Below, in pieces: positions 15,294 to 22,284 of a stretch of 24,599 nt of DNA (positions within the stretch are counted from its first letter, which is position 1; the number at the start of each line of letters is the position of its first letter). The translations under genes and the position numbers were made by a program. The notes below the pieces were generated by a model. That model was given only the letters and a program-made list of their open reading frames with translations, was not told the origin of the DNA and ran no database searches. The stretch covers positions 1 to 24,599 of the forward strand of contig CAZRFK010000024.1 of assembly GCA_964599275.1 (NCBI GenBank). The letters run 5' to 3'. The stretch is from PUMD01 sp964599275 (GTDB taxonomy: Bacteria; Bacillota; Sulfobacillia; SLMV01).

Positions 15294-15348
15294 CGCCATT
15301 TTTCGATATGCTGATAAAGGATATTATGATGCTGAGGGGAGGCAGTTT

Positions 15349-15915
15349 ATGTGTAGCCATACTGACCAGAGGAAGCTGAAAATGAATGGAGATTGGCCTT
15401 CCGGTAAAAGACCCTCAGCAGGTCAAATGATTACTGTCCAGAAACGTTGCATGTCAGGTGAGGTTCGTCTCACTTACAGTGGAAGGATACTTCGTGCGGG
15501 CAGGGACTGTTTATCCTTGAAAACACAATGGACTGAAACAGCCAGTTATGAGATGTTTTCTATGCGGAAAGGACAGCCCGTCCATGAGTACTTCCATCGT
15601 GGATGCTGGTATGCCATCATCAAACTCCTGGATAAAAAAAGTAATCTGAAAGGCTGGTACTGCGATATATCCTCTGCACCAGAACTGACAGAAGATAAAG
15701 ACGCATGGTTTATAAAGTATGTTGATTTAGCGGTTGATCTGTTCGTAACCCCTCAGCGAAAAATTGCTGTTCTGGACAAAAAAGAATTTGAAAACCGGGT
15801 ATTACCCCATTTGAACACCAGAGAAATTCTCAAATGCAGTCAGGCGATGACTCATATCCTGAACATGGTACATTGGGAAGTAGAACCATTCGAAATTGAC
15901 AGAAGACATCATTAA
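15349..15915 (+). CDS. DUF402 domain protein
   Basis: A 188-residue soluble protein whose C-terminal half fits DUF402: WYAIIKLL (87-94), GWYCDISSAPEL (102-113), YVDLAVDLFVTPQ (124-136) and VLDKKEFE (141-148), giving the conserved Asp-rich metal-binding core. Some DUF402 proteins of Firmicutes hydrolyse nucleoside tri- and diphosphates (Ntdp/YgaC), and others have an RNA-binding FAU-1-type domain attached; the roughly 80-residue N-terminal part here is not clearly either. GGGGAGG six bases before the ATG supports this start over the internal Met residues at 12 and 27. It is the first gene on the plus strand after the divergent DUF134 promoter region. Specific function not assigned. Confidence 0.78.
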   Translation: MCSHTDQRKLKMNGDWPSGKRPSAGQMITVQKRCMSGEVRLTYSGRILRAGRDCLSLKTQWTETASYEMFSMRKGQPVHEYFHRGCWYAIIKLLDKKSNLKGWYCDISSAPELTEDKDAWFIKYVDLAVDLFVTPQRKIAVLDKKEFENRVLPHLNTREILKCSQAMTHILNMVHWEVEPFEIDRRHH

Positions 15916-16010
15916 CCTGTTGTGGGCGCTGTCAAGACAATCATGGCGCTGAATGTTAACCCGTGTGATATGTATTACCGGAAATTTTGATACTTGAAAG
16001 GAAGGTAAAC

Positions 16011-16367
16011 TTGACCGGAAGATGGACTGTAGTTTGGTTTATTTTAGCAGCAGGGGCAATAACCATCGCAGCTGTTCCCGCCTGCCGTATAATCAGCAAT
16101 TATTTAGCACTGGCAAGAAAAAGCCGAAATAATCTTTTATCTATGTATTTCGGTGCAGCAGTAGGTTGGCTCATCTGGCCTGTCGCGTTAATACTGTTGG
16201 TACGCTTTGCACCCCCTTATTATAGATGGTTAGCTGACGCTCCTTCTCCTCTCAACTGCCTTGCTGACCCGACTGCCCTTATCGGATTCAGCATCATTAT
16301 GGTGGGTATCCCCATCTTTCTCTTAAAACTTCTTGGTCCCGCACCGCCTGAGGATAATGACAGCTAA
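16011..16367 (+). CDS. small membrane protein, unknown function
   Basis: A hydrophobic protein with three predicted membrane helices: an N-terminal one (TVVWFILAAGAITIAAVPA), a middle one (YFGAAVGWLIWPVALILLV) and a C-terminal one (LIGFSIIMVGIPIFLLKLL), with a short acidic tail ending PPEDNDS. The frame is open from a TTG at 15987, but GGAAGG lies five bases before the TTG at 16011, so that start (118 residues) is preferred. I do not recognise a family. It lies 80 bases before nikR on the same strand and could be co-transcribed with it. Reality of the gene is supported by a good ribosome site and coherent membrane topology, not by homology. Confidence 0.55.
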   Translation: MTGRWTVVWFILAAGAITIAAVPACRIISNYLALARKSRNNLLSMYFGAAVGWLIWPVALILLVRFAPPYYRWLADAPSPLNCLADPTALIGFSIIMVGIPIFLLKLLGPAPPEDNDS

Positions 16368-16447
16368 TCAGTTTTGCAGCTGGACAAGCATCAGATGGAT
16401 TTTTAATACGAAGGGATGTGAACTCATTGAACTCAAAGGATGAATTG

Positions 16448-16858
16448 ATGCGATTTGGAGTCACCATGCAAAAAAGCCTTCTTGATGAAATCGACTGCCT
16501 GGTTGAAAAACAGGGATACGCTTCCCGGTCCGATTTTTTGCGTCGCATTGCCCGTAAAGCCCTGGTGGAGGAAGAGCACAAAACATCAGATAGGTCGGTA
16601 ATCGGAACTTTGACTCTGTTATATGAACATGAAAACATCAACATCGGTCATGCTTTAAACGACTTACAGCACCAATTTTTGGACGAAGTTATTTCCAGTC
16701 TGCATGTTCACCTGGACAACGCAAACTGCCTGGAAATTCTGGTTCTGCGTGGTTCATCTCAGCAGGTACGCAATCTGGCCAAACGTATGCAAAGCATGCG
16801 CGGCATAAAACTGGCCAAGCTGGTCCTGGCCCGGTCCTGTCAGAAACAAGGAGGGTAG
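16448..16858 (+). CDS. nikR: nickel-responsive regulator NikR family
   Basis: A 136-residue ribbon-helix-helix regulator fused to an ACT-type nickel-sensing domain. The DNA-binding part is MRFGVTMQKSLLDEIDCLV followed by SRSDFLRRIARKAL. The high-affinity nickel ligands are all present with E. coli spacing offset by one residue: H75, H86, H88 (LHVHLD) and C94 (NCLE). NikR binds nickel and represses uptake or ligand-synthesis genes. A GTG at 16418 opens the frame, but the ATG at 16448 has AAGGA seven bases upstream and gives the usual family length, so it is chosen. It is followed after 74 bases by an ECF transporter S component and a methyltransferase, which are therefore likely nickel-regulated (inference from position). 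An inverted repeat immediately after its stop is a candidate binding site. Confidence 0.93.
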   Translation: MRFGVTMQKSLLDEIDCLVEKQGYASRSDFLRRIARKALVEEEHKTSDRSVIGTLTLLYEHENINIGHALNDLQHQFLDEVISSLHVHLDNANCLEILVLRGSSQQVRNLAKRMQSMRGIKLAKLVLARSCQKQGG

Positions 16859-16881
16859 CACAAATAACCACAATCGTGCTA
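16856..16881. promoter_or_regulatory. candidate NikR operator
   Basis: TAGCAC (16856-16861) and GTGCTA (16876-16881) form a 6-bp inverted repeat separated by 14 bases. It begins at the nikR stop codon and ends about 51 bases before the ECF S-component start. NikR sites are two short half-sites separated by about 13-16 bases, so geometry fits; the half-site sequence is not a known consensus that I can confirm. It could also be a weak hairpin. Confidence 0.4.
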
Positions 16882-16932
16882 TTATGTTGATACATCATCA
16901 TCTTATCCCTTCAATAAAGGAAGGATGAATTT

Positions 16933-17472
16933 ATGAATTCCACACGGGAACTCACTTTAACAGCATTGTTTATAGCGATCGGCATTCTTTTACCCATGGT
17001 TTTTCATATGTCCGGCGGACCTGGAGCAGGGCGAATCTTTCTGCCCATGCATATCCCCATATTCCTGGCTGGTTTCCTGGCAGGACCCAGTGTAGGACTC
17101 ACAGCTGGAGTAATCACGCCTCTTCTCAGCAGTTTTCTGACTGGCATGCCTCCCCTGGTTCCCACCGCCCCAATGATGTCCGCGGAACTGGTCGTTTTTG
17201 GCTTGGTGTCCGGCCTGCTGTATAAAAAGCAGCAGAAACCTTTATATGTATCCTTAATCGCAGCAATGTTAGCTGGGCGGGTAGTTTATGGGTTGCTGGG
17301 AGCTTTTGCCCTGCCGCTTTTCGGCCTGGAACAGGTGTCGCTGTGGGTACCGCTTACCAGCGCGGTAACCACCAGCTGGCCGGGAGTACTTTTGCAATTG
17401 ATATTCATCCCAGCCATAGTAAAAGCAGCAGAAAACCTGAAAGCGTTTTCTTCACCAAAACCGCAGGGGTGA
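16933..17472 (+). CDS. ECF transporter S component (substrate unknown)
   Basis: A 179-residue integral membrane protein with about six hydrophobic segments and the ECF S-component signature: the N-terminal helix RELTLTALFIAIGILLP contains the A-x-x-x-A motif that docks with the EcfT subunit. It is followed by a Gly/Pro-rich loop (GGPGAGRIFLPMHIPIF) and AGFLAGPSVGLTAG. S components bind a vitamin or metal and share a common EcfA-EcfA'-EcfT energising module, which is not in this window, so it would use the shared one (group II). The substrate is not evident; position next to nikR suggests nickel or a nickel-related ligand or vitamin, although it does not have the His-rich N-terminus of CbiM/NikM. 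AAGGAAGGA seven bases upstream supports the start. The methyltransferase gene starts four bases after its stop. Confidence 0.85.
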   Translation: MNSTRELTLTALFIAIGILLPMVFHMSGGPGAGRIFLPMHIPIFLAGFLAGPSVGLTAGVITPLLSSFLTGMPPLVPTAPMMSAELVVFGLVSGLLYKKQQKPLYVSLIAAMLAGRVVYGLLGAFALPLFGLEQVSLWVPLTSAVTTSWPGVLLQLIFIPAIVKAAENLKAFSSPKPQG

Positions 17473-17476
17473 GTTC

Positions 17477-18076
17477 ATGCATCACGACCACAGTTATTTT
17501 GATGAACACGCCGAAACCTGGGAAGAGGACAATCCAGTACCAGAAAAACAATTACTGCGAGTGCTTCAGCACTGCCATCTCAGCAAAGGGCAGCGTGTAC
17601 TGGACGTAGGAACAGGTACAGGCAGGCTGTTACCTCACATTCGGAACCAAATAGGTAATTGCGGCGAATTATATGCAGTTGATCCATCAGAAAGGATGTT
17701 AGAACAGGCAAGAAGACGACATCCAGAGGTAGAGTTCGAAAATTGCCCGGCCGAAAAACTACCTTACGAGAGCAACTTTATCGACCGGGTGATATGTTAC
17801 GCCGTTTATCCTCATTTTTTCAGTCCATCGTCAGCAATTGAACAGATGCATCGTGTACTGCAGAAAAATGGTCTTTTAATCATTGCCCATACTCATGGAC
17901 GATCCACGATAAACGCAGTCCACCATCGGGCCAGTCGTCATGTAGCTGAAGATAGACTACCTCCTCCCAGCAAGGTAGCACAACTGCTGACAGAAGTGGG
18001 GATGCATATAATCAAAACCATCGATGATGACGATTTCTACATGGTATCTGGGAAAAATAAATCTGCTCAAACTTAG
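17477..18076 (+). CDS. class I SAM-dependent methyltransferase
   Basis: A 199-residue methyltransferase with motif I VLDVGTGTGRL (about 42-52), the acidic motif II VDPSERML, the ENCPAEKLPYE segment and post-motifs VICYAVYPHF and HRVLQKNGLLIIAHTHGR, matching the Methyltransf_11 type that modifies small molecules. The substrate is unknown. It starts four bases after the ECF S-component stop, so the two are translationally linked, and both follow nikR. The N-terminus MHHDHSYFDEHAETW is rich in His and acidic residues and could bind a metal, but that is speculation; YFDE.A.xW is also normal for this family. Frame, ribosome site (GGGGTGA) and motif content make the gene certain. The next gene is convergent with only 27 bases between stops and no clear terminator. 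Confidence 0.88.
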   Translation: MHHDHSYFDEHAETWEEDNPVPEKQLLRVLQHCHLSKGQRVLDVGTGTGRLLPHIRNQIGNCGELYAVDPSERMLEQARRRHPEVEFENCPAEKLPYESNFIDRVICYAVYPHFFSPSSAIEQMHRVLQKNGLLIIAHTHGRSTINAVHHRASRHVAEDRLPPPSKVAQLLTEVGMHIIKTIDDDDFYMVSGKNKSAQT

Positions 18077-18103
18077 CTTACTCTGAGTTCGTCAAAACCC
18101 TGG

Positions 18104-18625
18104 CTAACCCAGTTCCTTCTGCTTTCGGACATAGATCTCGCAGTAGTCGTCTCCTTCTAACTGGTTGTGAACATGCTCACAATGCAGCCTGGCATCATAT
18201 GCCTTATACTTGGCTGGATCAACGAGGCAGTAAAGTTTGGAAAGCTCAGGATCACCCATATCCTTCCAAACCTCAGCAAATGGACAGTATTGCACTACTA
18301 CTCGCGACTCTTCCGGGGTATCTGTTTTGGTTTCACTATCCCACCCTTTTGTGGGTAAATCAGAAGCAGCAGCGAAATTCTCCAGTGATGGCTCCATCCC
18401 CATCTCTTCAGCTCGCTCTTTAGTTTGCCGTCCAATGTATTCGCCGTACCTCCAGATTGCCCGTTTTAGCAGACGCTCCGTATCATCACGTCCCAATTCT
18501 TCCTTCAGGGTACGAGTGAAGAAATGGTACATCAAAGCCATTCGGCGGGCCATGCCTTCCACATCTAATGTGTGTTGATCTTTACTGCAGCAAGATTCTA
18601 TGTTCTGGTCGTTGGTCTTTGCCAT
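18104..18625 (-). CDS. L-2-amino-thiazoline-4-carboxylate (ATC) hydrolase family protein
   Basis: A 173-residue soluble protein fitting the ATC-hydrolase family, named for the enzyme that opens L-2-amino-delta2-thiazoline-4-carboxylate on the route to cysteine; most relatives in anaerobes are uncharacterised. Conserved segments visible: YHFFTRTLKEELG, KRAIWRYGEYIGRQ, VVQYCPFAEVWKDMG, LSKLYCLVDPAKYKAY and HVHNQLEGDDYCEIYV, with several Cys and His residues suited to metal or catalysis. GGAAGGAG eight bases before the ATG at 18625 fixes the start; the longer frame back to 18718 lacks an equally good site. Upstream on the same strand (208 bases) is an aldo/keto reductase. A Cys pair, CCSKDQH, sits near the N-terminus. 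Function in this organism is inferred only from family name. Confidence 0.82.
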   Translation of the reverse strand: MAKTNDQNIESCCSKDQHTLDVEGMARRMALMYHFFTRTLKEELGRDDTERLLKRAIWRYGEYIGRQTKERAEEMGMEPSLENFAAASDLPTKGWDSETKTDTPEESRVVVQYCPFAEVWKDMGDPELSKLYCLVDPAKYKAYDARLHCEHVHNQLEGDDYCEIYVRKQKELG

Positions 18626-18833
18626 GAACAAAGCTCCTTCCCTGTACATGTGGTCAACTACTCGGGAATCCCCGGCTGATTGAGTAATTTCTTGGCCAAA
18701 AAGCAAAATCCTTCTCACAAGTTCACCCTATTATTACCTGTACAACTTAACGAACATTGCACATACTGCAAACTCCACCGATTCCACGATGTTCAGGAGG
18801 TGTTGTTTTGTCTGTTTTCGAATGGGCCCTGCA

Positions 18834-19988
18834 TCAAAACTGGATCCGAGCACGAAGACTTTTTCTAATTGAGTGAATTTCTTCATCCAGGTTACCACGT
18901 TTAAGCATGGTCCACAGTCTGGCAAAGAGGGGAGTAACCTCTTTTTCCTCAGCCCATCCCATGTTTATTCCCATCTCTATGGCATAAATCAAATCATACA
19001 CATGCTCTGATGTTACCGAACCCGTATCGCTCAAAATATCCTGAATTTCTTCGGGGAGTTCAACCTGCAGACGCTGTTCTTCGTCTTCCAGCACTGAATC
19101 AAGATGTCTCCTGAGCTCTGAGTCCAAAGCAATTTCCACTGCACCCAAATTCTCCAGTAAATGTTTCCTGGAAGTGGTACCAGTCAATACAGACGTTACC
19201 CCCGGCTTTTGTATACACCAACTCAGGGCAACCTGAACTGGGGTAACCCCTAGATTGTCTGCTACCTTTTCGAGCTCATCTACCACCCGGAGAGTTGATT
19301 TTATTTTCAATCCACGAAATAGAGGGTCAATGCTGCGAATATCGTCCTGTGCAAACTGAGGCTCTTTATCTATTTTTCCAGTCAGAAGACCTCGGCCGGT
19401 GGGACTGTAGCCTATAATCGCTTTTTTCTCATCAGTCACATCCAGAACTTGTCGATACTGCTGCCGGGTCACACAGTTAAGTTCCACCAGACAGGCTGCA
19501 GGACAACCCAGTTCAAGAAGATTCTTCATTCGCTCGACTGGAAGATGACCCGTCCCATATTCACGTATTTTCCCCTCTCTTTTCAGGGTCTCCAGAGCCC
19601 CTACAGTTTCACCCATGGGAGTCTCAGGATCATCGTAATGTATCAAATAAAGGTCAATATAATCAGTGTTCAATTTAGCCAAACTGGCTTCGCAAGACTG
19701 AACGACATGCTCTGCTGAGCAATCCCGCCGGCCCTCTGAGGTCAGTCCAACCTTGGATGAAATAACAACATCATGCCGGAAAGGCCTGACTGCTTCACCT
19801 AAAATCTGCTCAGATTCTCCATACTGAGCAGCTGTGTCAAATAAAGTAACACCCTGCTCGTAACCATCTCTGAGTAATTTGGTGAAGGAGCCCTTCTCGA
19901 AATCCCCATAAACACCGGAAGCCGCATAGCATCCCATCCCTATCTTTGACACCTCTATGGAAGTTCCAGGTAACTCAGCATATCGCAT
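18834..19988 (-). CDS. aldo/keto reductase with C-terminal extension
   Basis: An NAD(P)H-dependent carbonyl reductase of the aldo/keto reductase superfamily, soluble TIM barrel. The full catalytic tetrad is visible: D51 and Y56 in FDTAAQYGESE, K79 in ISSKVGL and H117 in LYLIHYDD. The cofactor segment is GYSPTGRGLLTG, and TPVQVALSWCIQKPGVTSVLTGTTS closes the barrel. Ordinary family members are about 310-330 residues; this one has 384, with an acidic and then basic tail of roughly 80 residues (from about SVLEDEEQRLQ to the C-terminal RKSLRARIQF), containing VYDLIYAIEMGINMGWAEEK. No iron-sulfur Cys motif is visible in the tail. Start at the ATG 19988 with a purine-rich GGGAGAAG directly upstream. 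The HAD gene lies 109 bases upstream on the same strand. Confidence 0.9.
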   Translation of the reverse strand: MRYAELPGTSIEVSKIGMGCYAASGVYGDFEKGSFTKLLRDGYEQGVTLFDTAAQYGESEQILGEAVRPFRHDVVISSKVGLTSEGRRDCSAEHVVQSCEASLAKLNTDYIDLYLIHYDDPETPMGETVGALETLKREGKIREYGTGHLPVERMKNLLELGCPAACLVELNCVTRQQYRQVLDVTDEKKAIIGYSPTGRGLLTGKIDKEPQFAQDDIRSIDPLFRGLKIKSTLRVVDELEKVADNLGVTPVQVALSWCIQKPGVTSVLTGTTSRKHLLENLGAVEIALDSELRRHLDSVLEDEEQRLQVELPEEIQDILSDTGSVTSEHVYDLIYAIEMGINMGWAEEKEVTPLFARLWTMLKRGNLDEEIHSIRKSLRARIQF

Positions 19989-20097
19989 CTTCTCCCACTC
20001 TCCGCTCTATGCTGCTTTTGGTCTTGCCCCGTTTTACTATCATTAACATCAGGCAGTTACCCTTCTGCCAGCCCACGCCCTATCAGGAACACTCCGT

Positions 20098-20808
20098 CTA
20101 TTGGGCAATAAGATCCAATAGCTCTTTCATCGAATCAACGGTCACGTGAGCCTGCTTTTCAAACATGTGCAGCTGTCTGTCAGTTCGAAGCCCATTCCGC
20201 GCAACAAACCGGCGAAAAAACACTACCAGATCAAACTCCGCCTCTCTGGCCGCCTGCAGTTCTCCCCCTCCTCCGTCTCCAACAAAAACCATCCTCTCAA
20301 CACTGTCCACTTCCAACCGACACAGGACGGTCTGAAAGGCCTTGATGTCGGGCTTTGCAAAACCAATCTCACAGCTGAAACACACTTCGTCGAAACAACT
20401 TGCCAGGGGTGAATTTGGCCACTGGCGAATCTCCCTGGTATCTGCATTACTCAACAATCCGACGATGAGCTGACAGGCTCTGATCTTCTGCAAAGCATCC
20501 AGTATAGATTGACGTGGATTGAGAATAGCCAGGTCCTGATAGCGACCAAGAACATCATCTGCCCGCGCTAAATCCTCATGGGTTGCCTCAATATCACGCT
20601 GGCGTATGAAATCTTTCACCAATTCAAGTGGAGGAGTGTCAGTAGAAACACGACACTCTCTGGTATCCGTCCAGTATGAAGAAAATGCTTTTCTAGGCAG
20701 ATCCAGAATTTCAGCCACCTGGTCTGCCCGTCTGAAGGACTTCGGTCGATAATCTTCCGGATCAACAAGTGTGTGAAACATGTCAAAGACAACGGCTCCG
20801 CAGCTCAT
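20098..20808 (-). CDS. HAD family hydrolase with altered motif I
   Basis: A 236-residue haloacid dehalogenase superfamily protein. Motif I is FDMFHTLVDP: the nucleophile D9 is kept, but the usual second Asp (position 11) is Phe. Motif II is LLSNAD (S120, N121), motif III is K152 in FAKPD and motif IV is FVGDGGGGELQAARE with D178 and Glu at 183. The long cap between motifs I and II (about 15-95) is helical, type C1. Loss of the general acid/base Asp resembles dehalogenase-like members, so a normal phosphatase activity should not be assumed. GGGGAG four bases before the ATG supports the start. It is divergent from nifS; the promoter must lie in 20809-20970. No signal peptide. Confidence 0.87.
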   Translation of the reverse strand: MSCGAVVFDMFHTLVDPEDYRPKSFRRADQVAEILDLPRKAFSSYWTDTRECRVSTDTPPLELVKDFIRQRDIEATHEDLARADDVLGRYQDLAILNPRQSILDALQKIRACQLIVGLLSNADTREIRQWPNSPLASCFDEVCFSCEIGFAKPDIKAFQTVLCRLEVDSVERMVFVGDGGGGELQAAREAEFDLVVFFRRFVARNGLRTDRQLHMFEKQAHVTVDSMKELLDLIAQ

Positions 20809-20978
20809 CTGTCTCCCCCCTGAGGGTGCAGTAATAACCCCTAACCTCTTTTAGTAACAGGACTGAACGAATGCAGATCATTTGCTCATATGCCTCAACT
20901 GGCTGCCGCTTCTATATCTGCTCCCCACAACTATATCATTGTAACTCACCAACCAAAAAAGCACTATCCCCAGATACC

Positions 20979-21049
20979 TGAAATATGGTACAGTTTGTCA
21001 AAGTTGTCAGCCCGGTATATACTTGCGGCAGCAAGGAAACCATATTTCA
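20979..21049. repeat. 11-bp inverted repeat flanking the nifS promoter
   Basis: TGAAATATGGT (20979-20989) and its exact reverse complement ACCATATTTCA (21039-21049) are separated by 49 bases. The nifS promoter lies wholly inside. The left arm is about six bases upstream of the -35 and the right arm is in the leader. Possible paired operator sites or a leader element; nothing else supports either. Confidence 0.6.
20995..21023 (+). promoter_or_regulatory. sigma-A promoter of nifS-thiI
   Basis: TTGTCA (20995-21000), exactly 17 bases, then TATACT (21018-21023): each hexamer has five of six consensus bases. Transcription would start near 21030, giving a leader of about 40 bases to the ATG at 21071. 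This is the best promoter in the window. Confidence 0.72.
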
Positions 21050-21051
21050 AG

Positions 21052-21070
21052 GTAAATGAGGAAGATTTAC
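21052..21070 (+). promoter_or_regulatory. hairpin presenting the nifS ribosome binding site
   Basis: GTAAAT (21052-21057) and ATTTAC (21065-21070) form a 6-bp A/T-rich stem whose 7-base loop, GAGGAAG, is the Shine-Dalgarno sequence of the ATG at 21071. The alternative ATG at 21056 would lie inside the stem. An RNA structure that exposes or conceals the site is possible. Confidence 0.45.
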
Positions 21071-22252
21071 ATGACCACGTCCCAAAGACAACGCATCATA
21101 TATCTGGATAATAGTTCTACGACCAGACCGTTGAAAACGGTCACCGAAGCTGTTTGCACCACTATGCGTGAACATTACGCTAACCCATCCTCTCTGCACC
21201 GGTTGGGAATGAACGCGGAAAAACTCCTTGATGAGTGCCGAAAAAAAACGGCGCGATTTTTGAATGCCGAATCCAGTGAAATTTATTTTACCTCTGGCGC
21301 AACTGAGGCAAATAACGCGATAATACGGGGGATTGCAGAACAATACCAGAATCGGGGAAAACACATAATCACATCGGAAATAGAACATCCCTCGGTCGAA
21401 AATACCTGCAAGCACCTGCAGGAGCTGGGATTTTCCGTTAGTTTCTTACCGGTAGACAAGTGGGGTCGCGTAAAACCGGAAAAATTCAGTCAATGTCTGA
21501 ATGAAGACACCATCCTATGCAGTATCATGACGGTCAATAATGAAATTGGCAGCATTCAACCCCTGCAGCAAATCAGTGAAATTTTGAATGAACATCCAGG
21601 GCCGCGGCCAATTTTTCACACTGATGCAGTACAGGCCATCGGCAAAATAGATTTGATGCCATCAGAAGTTGGCGTTGATGCTCTTTCTCTATCAGCTCAT
21701 AAATTCCATGGCCCCACGGGTATAGGCGCTATGTATCTGCGAAAAGGTCTGTCTTTTCCGCCACTGCTGTTCGGTGGAGGTCAGGAGGCAGGTCTCCGCT
21801 CAGGAACTGAAAACACGGCAGCAGCAGCTGGAATGTCTGCAGCACTGGATTGGCTGGTCGAAGAGAATGAGCAGCTGCGGCATAAAATGATGAAGATGCG
21901 TAGATATCTATCTGAGCAAATTCATTATCATCTACCAGCAGTCCGAGTGAATGGACCGCCTGCCGATGCAAAAGATGATGTTCAGGCACCTCATATTCTG
22001 AATGTTTCAATTCCCGGCCTGAAGGGAGAAATTTTGGTTCATGCCCTGGAGCAAGAGGGGATTTATGTCTCCACCGGGGCAGCCTGTTCCTCCAGGCACC
22101 CCACCCATAACACAACATTGAAATCACTCCCCATAAGCAATGAGCGAGCAGAGTCAGCAATACGATTCAGCATGTCTCCTTTTAATGAACCCGATGAACT
22201 GGACACCGCTGCTTGCACACTGGGTGAAATGGTAAAAAATTTAAAAATATAA
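21071..22252 (+). CDS. nifS: cysteine desulfurase (NifS/IscS family)
   Basis: A PLP-dependent enzyme that strips sulfur from cysteine as an enzyme persulfide. Visible features: IIYLDNSSTTRP at the start, H106 in SEIEHPSVE, HTDAVQAIGK with the cofactor-binding Asp, the PLP lysine K211 in LSAHKFHGPTGIG, GGGQEAGLRSGTENT and the catalytic Cys loop STGAACSSRHPTHN. A start at 21056 is possible, but GAGGAAG six bases before the ATG at 21071 is better and gives the normal N-terminus. thiI follows after 32 bases; this NifS-ThiI pair is the common Firmicute arrangement for tRNA 4-thiouridine, with NifS as sulfur donor. No IscU, IscR or other iron-sulfur scaffold genes are nearby, which favours the thiolation role. 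Promoter and leader features are listed separately. Confidence 0.95.
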   Translation: MTTSQRQRIIYLDNSSTTRPLKTVTEAVCTTMREHYANPSSLHRLGMNAEKLLDECRKKTARFLNAESSEIYFTSGATEANNAIIRGIAEQYQNRGKHIITSEIEHPSVENTCKHLQELGFSVSFLPVDKWGRVKPEKFSQCLNEDTILCSIMTVNNEIGSIQPLQQISEILNEHPGPRPIFHTDAVQAIGKIDLMPSEVGVDALSLSAHKFHGPTGIGAMYLRKGLSFPPLLFGGGQEAGLRSGTENTAAAAGMSAALDWLVEENEQLRHKMMKMRRYLSEQIHYHLPAVRVNGPPADAKDDVQAPHILNVSIPGLKGEILVHALEQEGIYVSTGAACSSRHPTHNTTLKSLPISNERAESAIRFSMSPFNEPDELDTAACTLGEMVKNLKI

Positions 22253-22284
22253 AACTTACGGCCTAACAGGAGAGGTGAAAAACT

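Noticed and set aside
20050..20068. GGCAG/CTGCC hairpin between the HAD and aldo/keto reductase genes.
   Set aside because: Five-base stem without a T-run on the minus strand; too weak to call a terminator.
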